This document shows, piece by piece, positions 1-8,474 of a stretch of DNA of 11,234 nt. The first letter of the stretch is position 1, and each line of letters opens with the position of its first letter. The DNA comes from Pseudomonadota bacterium (GTDB taxonomy: Bacteria > Desulfobacterota > Syntrophia > Syntrophales > UBA5619), in assembly GCA_018827585.1 (NCBI GenBank), contig JAHJXP010000025.1, forward strand, positions 1 to 11,234. Reading direction: 5' to 3'. A program made the position numbers and the translations under genes. Below the pieces are notes generated by a model, which saw only the letters and a program-made list of their open reading frames with translations, was not told the origin of the DNA and searched no databases.

Positions 1-2363
<2,363 letters not shown>

Positions 2364-2405
2364 GCCGACGCAGCCCCGGGGGGGATCGCAAAACGAGAGC
2401 TTTAT

Positions 2406-2538
2406 GACGAACTCGTAAAAGGTCGTCATACCCGCGAAAGCGGGTATCCAGGACCCTGGGAACATCTTGAAAAGACTGGATTCCCGTATCTACGGGAATG
2501 ACAGACGAGTGCTATTAGGGACTTTTTACGAGACCATC
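2406..2538. repeat. Small inverted-repeat (MITE-like) element downstream of carB
   Basis: A 133 bp non-coding element has imperfect 19 bp terminal inverted repeats: 2406-2424 and the reverse complement of 2520-2538 match at 15 of 19 positions, including a shared CTCGTAAAA core. The ends resemble those of the 8162-8341 element (CTTCGTAA(A/G)AAGTC), so both look like one dispersed family. There is no ORF, so any movement would need a transposase supplied elsewhere. The interior carries the REP-like pair listed separately. A 6 bp inverted repeat (CATCAA at 2535-2540, TTGATG at 2544-2549) straddles the right end. The structure is seen directly; that it was mobile is inference. Confidence 0.6.
2425..2502. 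repeat. REP-like inverted pair of GTCATNCCCG...CGGGNATCCAG units
   Basis: Two 27 bp units face each other: 2425-2451 on the + strand and 2476-2502 on the - strand, 24 bp apart. Each is itself a small hairpin (CCCG paired with CGGG) flanked by GTCAT and ATCCAG, and their hairpin loops differ in sequence. Together they can fold into a long cruciform or RNA stem. This GTCATNCCCG...CGGGNATCCAG unit is a widespread extragenic repeat in Proteobacteria. In the carB transcript it could act as a 3' stabiliser or partial terminator; that role is inference. Confidence 0.75.
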
Positions 2539-2572
2539 AATAATTGATGACAAAAGCGCTCGAAACGACTTT

Positions 2573-2600
2573 CGCCGCCCGCGGGGGCGGCGATTTATTT
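2573..2600 (+). terminator. Terminator-like GC hairpin with T-rich tail
   Basis: CGCCGCCC (2573-2580) pairs perfectly with GGGCGGCG (2585-2592) around a GCGG loop, followed by ATTTATTT (2593-2600). The 8 bp GC-only stem with a T-rich tail fits an intrinsic terminator on the + strand. It would end carB transcription about 210 nt past the stop and separate it from the gene starting at 2659. The tail is interrupted by A residues, so strength is uncertain. Confidence 0.5.
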
Positions 2601-2658
2601 CCGAACATGCCGGAGCCGCCGTCATCCTGAAATGGAGTGCAGGCGAGGTGAAACAAGG

Positions 2659-3147
2659 ATGAAAAATGTTTTTCGCATCAACCGCCTGCTTGAAGCCGGG
2701 CAATACCGCCTGGAGGAGGTTTTTCCGGATATCGGCGCCTATGGCATTCTGCGGACCGTCTTTGCCGAAGCGGAAGAGATCGACCGGGTCATTGCGCACA
2801 CCAGGGTGTTTGTCGTGGACCGGCCCAGGGAGATGTTCGTGGACAACGACGACGGCTCCATCACCATCGGGCTTGCGCATCTGCGCAGCACTTCGGACGA
2901 GTTTTTGTATCTGGACATCATTCACGAGCTATGCCATGTAAAACAGCACCTGCAGGGGCGGAATCTTTACGACCGAAGCAAGGCTTATGTGGATAGGGAG
3001 ACGGAAATCGAGGCCTACCAGATAACCGTGCAGGAGGCCCGCCGCATCGGTTTGGATGATGAGACGATTTCCAATTATCTCTGCGTGGCGTGGATCACGC
3101 CTGAAGAGCACAAGCGGCTTGTGCTCAGGCTGGATGTGTCCGCGTAA
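2659..3147 (+). CDS. Small HExxH zinc-metallopeptidase-like protein, uncharacterised
   Basis: A 162-residue soluble protein with no signal peptide or membrane segment. HELCH at residues 89-93 is a full HExxH motif, preceded by a hydrophobic helix (LYLDII) as in gluzincin peptidases, where the two His bind zinc and the Glu is the catalytic base. Candidate third ligands are E114, E116 or E118 in RETEIEAYQ, 21-25 residues after the second His, on a helix as in ImmA/IrrE- or SprT-like folds. I do not recognise the exact family, and substrate and activity are unknown. I chose the ATG at 2659 because GAGGTG (2645-2650) lies 8 nt upstream; an in-frame ATG at 2632 would add nine residues with no better ribosome site. 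The next gene, an MFS permease, starts 8 nt after the stop, so the two are probably co-transcribed. The reading frame is secure; peptidase function is inference. Confidence 0.75.
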   Translation: MKNVFRINRLLEAGQYRLEEVFPDIGAYGILRTVFAEAEEIDRVIAHTRVFVVDRPREMFVDNDDGSITIGLAHLRSTSDEFLYLDIIHELCHVKQHLQGRNLYDRSKAYVDRETEIEAYQITVQEARRIGLDDETISNYLCVAWITPEEHKRLVLRLDVSA

Positions 3148-3155
3148 AGGCCTCC

Positions 3156-4319
3156 ATGATATTTTATCTCGTCATCATCGCGACGGTGTTCAACCAGATC
3201 GCCTTCAAAGGCAGCAAGGTGCTGATGTCGCTCTATGCGATGGAACTCGGCGCCGATGCGTTTGTCGTCGGGATACTGATATCGCTGTATTCCCTGTTTC
3301 CGTTTTTTCTCGCAGTCTTTGCCGGCAGGCTGTCGGACCGCTTAGGGCCGCGGATTCCGATGCTCCTGGGATCGCTGGGCCTTTCCGGCGGATTGCTTCT
3401 GCCGTTCCTCCTGCCGCACCTGGCGGCGCTGTACGCGTCTGCGGCGATGATCGGCTGTTTCTACATCTTTTACACGGTAGCCATACAACATCTGATCGGG
3501 AGCTTCGGCAGCGGGGTGCAGAGAACGCGCAATTTCGGCATCTTCAGTCTGGGAGTCGCCCTGAGTGCGATGTTCGGTCCGACACTGGCCGGTTTTTCGA
3601 TCGATCTTGCCGGGCACGGGTTCACTTACCTCTTACTCTCGTTGATTCCGGCGGCGCCGGTGGTGTTTCTGATTTTTTTCGCCGGCGGTCTCCCGCCGGC
3701 GGCAGCGGCGGATCGCGAGGCGAAAAAACCCATGACGGACCTGGTCCGCAATGCGCCGCTGCGCCGGGCGCTCTTGACTGCAGGCATCATCGAGACGGGA
3801 CTGGAGCTGTTCAACTTCTACATGCCGATCTACGGGCACTCGCTCGGGCTGTCGGCGTCCCTGATCGGCATCATCATGGGGACTTACGCGACCGCCATGC
3901 TGATGATGAGGGGCTTGATGCCGATGCTGGTCAGGAGAAGCAGCGAAGAGGCCGCACTGTTCGGTTCGCTCAGTCTGGCCGCCGCCGCGTTCCTGATGTT
4001 CCCGTTCGTCACCAGTGTCACCCTCTTGATGATGATTTCGTTTGTCCTGGGCCTCGGTCTCGGCTGCGGCAGCCCGCTGTCGCTGATCATCACCTACAAC
4101 CGCGCGCCCGACGGGCGTAGCGGCGAGGCGATGGGAATGCGCCAGACGGCCAATAAGTTCATCCAGGTCCTGGTGCCGGTGGCAGTCGGCACGCTCGGCA
4201 GCGCGTTCGGCATCGCTCCCGCCTTCTGGCTGGATTCGCTGTTGCTGGCCTGGGGGGCGCTCATCATGAAAGCCGACGCGCGGTCGCGTGTAGGGGAGGG
4301 GGGGCTGGTCGCCCGGTAA
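3156..4319 (+). CDS. Major facilitator superfamily permease, substrate unknown
   Basis: A 387-residue, highly hydrophobic protein with a pattern consistent with 12 membrane helices, the usual MFS size. The cytoplasmic loop after helix 2 carries MFS motif A, GRLSDRLGPR (residues 57-66), including the conserved G, D and R residues. A basic, polar central loop (about residues 187-203, ADREAKKPMTDL) separates the two six-helix halves. Several glycine-rich helices (LGLGLGCGSPLSL) support a secondary transporter. AAAGG at 3146-3150 lies 5 nt before the ATG, and the upstream metallopeptidase-like gene ends 8 nt before it, indicating an operon. The 3' end converges on the HEAT-repeat gene with only 40 bp between stops. 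Nothing points to a substrate; drug or metabolite efflux and nutrient uptake are all possible. Confidence 0.88.
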   Translation: MIFYLVIIATVFNQIAFKGSKVLMSLYAMELGADAFVVGILISLYSLFPFFLAVFAGRLSDRLGPRIPMLLGSLGLSGGLLLPFLLPHLAALYASAAMIGCFYIFYTVAIQHLIGSFGSGVQRTRNFGIFSLGVALSAMFGPTLAGFSIDLAGHGFTYLLLSLIPAAPVVFLIFFAGGLPPAAAADREAKKPMTDLVRNAPLRRALLTAGIIETGLELFNFYMPIYGHSLGLSASLIGIIMGTYATAMLMMRGLMPMLVRRSSEEAALFGSLSLAAAAFLMFPFVTSVTLLMMISFVLGLGLGCGSPLSLIITYNRAPDGRSGEAMGMRQTANKFIQVLVPVAVGTLGSAFGIAPAFWLDSLLLAWGALIMKADARSRVGEGGLVAR

Positions 4320-4321
4320 TT

Positions 4322-4331
4322 CCAACGTTGG
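4322..4331. other. Perfect palindrome in the 40 bp gap between convergent genes
   Basis: CCAACGTTGG is a perfect 10 bp palindrome starting 3 nt after the MFS stop and 29 nt from the stop of the convergent HEAT-repeat gene. No T-tract follows on either strand, so it is not a standard terminator. It is the only symmetric feature I see in this short gap, and its role is unknown. Confidence 0.3.
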
Positions 4332-4359
4332 CCGGCGGGATCAATTCAGGGCCTGAGAT

Positions 4360-6569
4360 TTACCGCCGCGTGATGGAGGCCACCGCCTTGCCGGCCGCGA
4401 TCTTCACCTTTTCCGAGTAGGACCGGACGCCGAAAAATCCTTTGGAATCGGCAATTTCTGAGAGCGCCGGAAGGGCTTCCCGGGCGCCGATGTTGCCCAG
4501 GGTGTTGCAGATCTTTTCCTCCAAATCCGCCTTCAGGGACGCGGATCCGGAAGGTTTCGCCTGCAGCATCTCCACAAGGAGGGGAACGGCCTCGCGGGCC
4601 TTGATGATGCTCAAGGTTTCCACGATGCTCATCTTGAGCGCGTCATCCACCTTGGGCAGGACGGAAAGCAGGATTTCCGCCCGGCACTTTCCTCCGATCC
4701 GCTGGAGGCTCTTTAAGGCCTCCATCTGCACCCGCTGATTCGCATGGAGAAGAAGCGGCGCGAGATCCGCGGCCTGGGGTTCTTTGCCCACGCGACCAAG
4801 CAGGTAAACGAGGTTCCGCAGGACGTACCAGGGTTCGTTCCGGATGATCCTCCCGATGATGTTGGGGATCGCCGGCGCTCCGATCTCGGTAATCACCTGC
4901 AGAATCCGCACACGTTCGGTGCTGTCCTCGCTTTCCCGAAGGATGTCCAGAAGCTCCTCCACCGGTGCATCCCCGAGTCGGGCCAGATTTCGGGACGCCG
5001 CCTTCTGATGGCCCCGCTCGTTGGTCATAAACTCGCGGAAGAGGATCTTCAGGAGCCCGTCTGTGGCCAGCTCGCGGAGCGACCCGGCCGCCATCGCCTG
5101 CATGGCCGGATCTCTGGGGGTTTTCCCGGACTGGATCATGCTGAGGGCGTCCAGGATGGGATGGACCTCTCCGAAAGGATCACGCTCGAGAAGGGCCTGC
5201 TCCAGTTCCTTCAGCTGCCGGCAGATCCGCTCGCAGGCGGGGCTGAAGACGGTCTCGGTCGCGAACCATTGGGAGAGCATTTCAGCGAGGCGACTCGCCT
5301 GATCCGTCAGGCCGGCGGCAATAAGACCTTCCAGGATCTGAGAGAGGGACTCGGCCGCCCAGGCGCCGAGCTCCGGGTTGGGATCGGTCAGTTTTTCTGT
5401 GAACCATGCAAGGACTTCATCGGCGGTCTGTCCGTAGCCGATGCCGTAGAGCTCCATGACGATTCCGGGCAGCTCCGCCTTGAGATTGGGGTCGAGAGGA
5501 CCGGCCTCGTCTCCTCTCTGAATCCACTGGAGCTTCTCCTTCAGACGGCTGAAGCGTAGCTCCCGCTCTTCCTTCTCCTGCGCCTCCCTGGTCTGCCTTT
5601 CGCTCTCCAGCCTCCGGCCCTTCTCCGTATCCATCAGCACTTCGTGGGAAAGGGCCGCCGCCCGGCCTTGCTCTCCGGGCGCTTCCGCCATATGGGCCAA
5701 TCCGTCGGCCACTTCGGCGAACCGTTCATCGGGAAGCTCCCCGATGACGTTATCGAAAAGGCGACCCCCGAAGAGATTTCGAACGTCGCGGGAGTGAACG
5801 AGGCTGATCATCTCGTTATCCAACTCCGCGACGGAGCGGGCCACGAGATCGGCGAGCTGTTCCTGATCCGCGGGGTCGGCGATCTTCTCCAGCATCCGCA
5901 CCATATGGACGAGCTTCTCCGAGAGCTGCACGCCCGGCGTAAAGTCCTGCTGCTCGACGATGTGCTTCATCCCGGTCTGGAAGATCTGTCCGATCCATTC
6001 GGGATCCTTCGCCTTTTCCATGATCTGCTGCAGGTCAGTCGACTCGGGATCGGCCTCCATGAGGATACTCAGGATGTCATCGTCCTTGAGGTCCATGCCC
6101 GCGATGATCTGCTGGTCTTTGTCCCTGGCCACAAACATCATTTCGTTGACGAGGATATGCCGGACCGCCTGGCGGTCGAGGATCGCCTGCAGGCCCCCCT
6201 CGGCGCGGGCGGTTTCCGGTCTCAGGCTCATCGCCTGGATTAAGGCAAGGAGTTCTTCTTTTTCCAGACCCTTGACGAAGGTGATGCTCCGGATATCCAG
6301 GATGGTGAGGATTTCGACGAAGGCGCGGATCTGTATTTTTCCTGGTCTTTATGATCCGCCGGCTCACCGTCGACGAGGAGCTTCCGCTCCGCTTCGGCCA
6401 GGATCAGCGGGTCCTTCTCTTCCAGGAGCTCCGTACAAGCCTGGAGAAGCAGGTCGATGGTCTGGTTGACGATGGCGCTGGTGGGGGGATAGAGCCGGAG
6501 AGAGGTGACAGATTTGATCAGGATCGTGACGGCATTGATTGCTTGTTCTTGAACATCCTGGTCTTTCAT
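4360..6569 (-). pseudogene. HEAT-repeat protein (about 736 aa when repaired), split by a one-base frameshift
   Basis: Two - strand reading frames form one gene. The 5' part starts at the ATG at 6567-6569 (MKDQDVQEQAINAVT...) and stays meaningful to ...DHKDQEK near 6341, then runs into unrelated sequence. The second frame reads back past its own ATG at 6231 as ...IQIRAFVEILTILDIRSI... to 6336. Adding one A to the A5 tract (T5 at 6336-6340 on the + strand) joins them as EK-IQIRAF, about 736 residues in all. Repaired residues 1-190 are a helical N-terminal region. About 319-348 is a charged helix rich in E, R and K. About 505-736 is a run of HEAT/armadillo-like helical pairs (GAPAIPNIIGRI, AREAVPLLVEML, IGAREALPALSEI). 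It has no signal peptide, membrane segment or catalytic motif, so a cytoplasmic binding scaffold is likely. It lies 187 bp downstream of an NtrC-type regulator on the same strand. It may be a true pseudogene, a functional gene with a sequencing error, or the site of slippage; an error is quite possible because the rest is intact. Confidence 0.8.
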
Positions 6570-6636
6570 GCGTGCACCTGTCCTGATGTCGAATTGGAGC
6601 GGGATAGCCGGACTATGAATCTAAAAGGTACGGGCC

Positions 6637-6665
6637 AATTAAACAAAAATAGCGAATTATTTCAA
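6637..6665 (-). promoter_or_regulatory. Possible sigma-70 promoter for the HEAT-repeat gene
   Basis: Read on the - strand, TTGAAA (6665-6660) and TTAATT (6642-6637) are 17 nt apart and lie in an unusually AT-rich stretch (about 6635-6690) of a GC-rich window. The -35 matches consensus at 5 of 6 positions but the -10 at only 3 of 6. It sits about 70 nt before the start at 6569, suggesting the HEAT gene can be transcribed apart from the regulator. No sigma-54 -24/-12 site is convincing here. Confidence 0.3.
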
Positions 6666-6756
6666 CAAAAAATTTCACCATTTTTACAGGGAACCCCGTT
6701 CCGGATAACCTGTGAAGGCGCAAAATATGACCTTCTGGTAAAAAAGCCGTCAAATG

Positions 6757-8139
6757 TTACCCCCGCGGTTTCCGTAAGTTGTGCTTGATCATCTTGAGCT
6801 GGAGGCCCTTCCGGCTCAGCCCCAGCCGCTCGGCCGCCCGGGTGACGTTGCCGCCGCATTCCTCGAGACACCGTGCGATGATCTGCCTCTCCATTCCCTC
6901 CATGTGACTTTTCAGGACGTCGCGTCCGGCCGCCTCTTCCGGCAGATCGGCGGACGCGCGGCGGTTTTCCCCGGTCGCAGCCACGACCTCCTCCGGAACC
7001 AGCTTCATCGTGATGAGCGGTCCCTCCGCCATCAGGACCACCCGTTCGAGGAGGTGCTCCAGTTCCCTGATGTTGCCCGGCCAGTGGTAGGCCAGGAAGC
7101 AGTCCCGGACCTCCGCGTCGATTCCCGCAACCGCTCGTCCCAGTTTCCGATTGAATTTTTCGAGAAAGAAATCGGCCAGGGGAAGGATGTCCTCGGTCCG
7201 TTCCCGGAGCGGCGGGACGTGGATGGGAAATACGTTCATACGATAGAAGAGGTCTTCCCGGAACTTTCCCTCTTTGACCTGCTGCAGGAGGTTCTTGTTC
7301 GTGGCCGCGATCAGACGCACGTCCACGGAGATGGTCTTGAGACCGCCCACCCGCTCGAAGCTCTGGTCCTGGATCGCCTGGAGGAGCTTTACCTGCATGT
7401 CCCGCGGGATCTCCCCGACCTCGTCCAGGAAGAGCGTACCCTGGTGGGCCAGTTCGAATCTCCCCGGTTTCGTGGTCACGGCGCCGGTGAACGCCCCCTT
7501 TTCGTATCCGAAAAGCTCGCTTTCCACAAGGTTCTCCGCGATGGCGGCGCAGTTGATCTTGATGAATGGCTGTACGCTCCGTGCACTGTTGCGGTGGATG
7601 GCGCGGGCGATCAACTCCTTGCCGGTCCCCGTCTCGCCGGTGATAAGGACGGTGGTCGTTGTGGGGGAGACCTTGCGGACGATCTCGTGGATATCGGCCA
7701 TCCGGCCGCTGGTGCCCACGATCCGGTGGGGATCGGCGTCGGTCGCGGTGGAGAGGTCGCTGTCGTTGATCAGGCGGGTCTTGACCGCCTTCAGAACGAC
7801 CGTTTTGAGTTCCCCCTGCTCAAAGGGTTTGGTGAGGTAATCGAAGGCGCCTTTCTTCAGGGCGTCCACGGCGTTCGCCACCGTGCCGTAGGCGGTGAGG
7901 ATGATGACCGGCAGGGAGGGATCGTCAATCATGATCCGCTCGAGGAGACCCATCCCGTCGAGGCCGGGCATTTTGAGGTCCGTGGCGACGACGGCGAACT
8001 TCTCATCCCGGAGGATCTTGAGGGCCTCCAGTCCGTCCGCGGCCGTGACGACCTCGTAGCCCTCCTTTTTCAGCATGGCCTTGAGGACCAGCCGCATATT
8101 CAATTCGTCGTCCACGACGAGTATCCGGGCCGCTTTCAT
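6757..8139 (-). CDS. Sigma-54-dependent response regulator, NtrC/AtoC type
   Basis: A 460-residue cytoplasmic transcription activator with the three NtrC-family domains. The receiver domain (about 5-118) has the acidic pair D10/D11, phospho-acceptor D54 (TDLKMPG), T82 and K104. The AAA+ domain (about 139-370) has Walker A GETGTGKE (168-175), the sigma-54 contact loop GAFTGA (215-220), Walker B GTLFLDE (234-240), FREDLFYR (293-300) and WPGNIRELEH (353-362). A Fis-type helix-turn-helix lies at about 427-447 (GGNVTRAAERLGLSRKGLQLK). All key residues are present, so it should be active. I place the start at 8139 because AAGGA (8154-8150) sits 10 nt upstream and the receiver domain begins at once. 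The frame continues 50 codons upstream to 8289, but that stretch is repeat DNA. Its cognate kinase is probably the one encoded upstream on the same strand (8475-9968). Target promoters are not identifiable here. Confidence 0.96.
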   Translation of the reverse strand: MKAARILVVDDELNMRLVLKAMLKKEGYEVVTAADGLEALKILRDEKFAVVATDLKMPGLDGMGLLERIMIDDPSLPVIILTAYGTVANAVDALKKGAFDYLTKPFEQGELKTVVLKAVKTRLINDSDLSTATDADPHRIVGTSGRMADIHEIVRKVSPTTTTVLITGETGTGKELIARAIHRNSARSVQPFIKINCAAIAENLVESELFGYEKGAFTGAVTTKPGRFELAHQGTLFLDEVGEIPRDMQVKLLQAIQDQSFERVGGLKTISVDVRLIAATNKNLLQQVKEGKFREDLFYRMNVFPIHVPPLRERTEDILPLADFFLEKFNRKLGRAVAGIDAEVRDCFLAYHWPGNIRELEHLLERVVLMAEGPLITMKLVPEEVVAATGENRRASADLPEEAAGRDVLKSHMEGMERQIIARCLEECGGNVTRAAERLGLSRKGLQLKMIKHNLRKPRG

Positions 8140-8161
8140 CTGCAATTTTTCCTTCAATCTT

Positions 8162-8341
8162 GACGACTTCGTAAGAAGTCCGGATGCTGCGTTGCACTTC
8201 ACCCGGAGCTTGTTCCGAGCGAAGCGAGGAATCTCCGGGTTTGATTCGGCTAAAACCTCACAACCATTGCGGTGTACGCCAAAGTACACCTCATTCCTCA
8301 GGATTCGCGCGCCTTGCCTGCGGACTTTTTACGAAGCCGTC
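8162..8341. repeat. 180 bp MITE-like element in the leader of the response regulator gene
   Basis: Terminal inverted repeats of 25 bp (8162-8186 against the reverse complement of 8317-8341) match at 21 of 25 positions, with core CTTCGTAA(A/G)AAGTCCG. Inside are two smaller inverted repeats. One is ACCCGGAG (8201-8208) with CTCCGGGT (8233-8240), enclosing GAGCGAAGCGAGGAA. The other is GGTGTAC (8271-8277) with GTACACC (8284-8290) around a 6 nt loop. No protein is encoded. The ends resemble those of the 2406-2538 element. It begins 22 bp upstream of the regulator start and lies entirely between kinase and regulator, so it forms part of any kinase-regulator transcript. Confidence 0.75.
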
Positions 8342-8360
8342 CCATTTTCGAAACTTTTAA

Positions 8361-8381
8361 GACTTTTTACAAGGCCTTCAA
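8361..8381. repeat. Solitary copy of the element's terminal sequence
   Basis: GACTTTTTACAAGGCCTTC (from 8361) is a variant direct repeat of the right end at 8323-8341 (GACTTTTTACGAAGCCGTC), 38 bp further along. No matching left end lies beyond it, so it looks like a remnant terminus, perhaps from a nested or earlier insertion. Confidence 0.45.
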
Positions 8382-8432
8382 TCTTCCTTTGCCTTATCCG
8401 CGGGCGCTCCCGCCACCGTTCCTCCGGCCTGC

Positions 8433-8462
8433 ACTATCGCCCGGATGGCCCGGATCTGTCAA
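8433..8462 (-). promoter_or_regulatory. Possible sigma-70 promoter between kinase and regulator genes
   Basis: On the - strand a perfect TTGACA (8462-8457) is followed after 18 nt by GATAGT (8438-8433), a 4 of 6 match to the -10 consensus. It begins 13 nt past the kinase stop and about 300 nt before the regulator start, with the repeat element between. It could give the regulator its own transcript. This is consensus matching only; spacing is one nt over optimum. Confidence 0.35.
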
Positions 8463-8474
8463 GCCCCCCACACC

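Noticed and set aside
2406..2538. CRISPR-like array from the repeated CCCG/CGGG units
   Set aside because: There are only two units, in inverted not direct orientation, with no series of regular spacers.
6608..6640. Possible sigma-54 promoter (TGGCCCG with a downstream T run) on the - strand
   Set aside because: The -24 half resembles consensus, but the essential GC of the -12 half is absent (TTTT instead), so it is not supported.
6690..6702. GGAAC-CCC-GTTCC hairpin after the regulator gene as a terminator
   Set aside because: The stem is only 5 bp and neither strand has a T run directly after it.
6781..8163. 460-codon + strand frame opposite the response regulator
   Set aside because: It mirrors the regulator almost exactly, has no family motifs, and is explained by GC-rich third positions of the real gene.
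8140..8289. 50-residue N-terminal extension of the response regulator
   Set aside because: It is translated from the inverted-repeat element, and the receiver domain with a good ribosome site begins at 8139.
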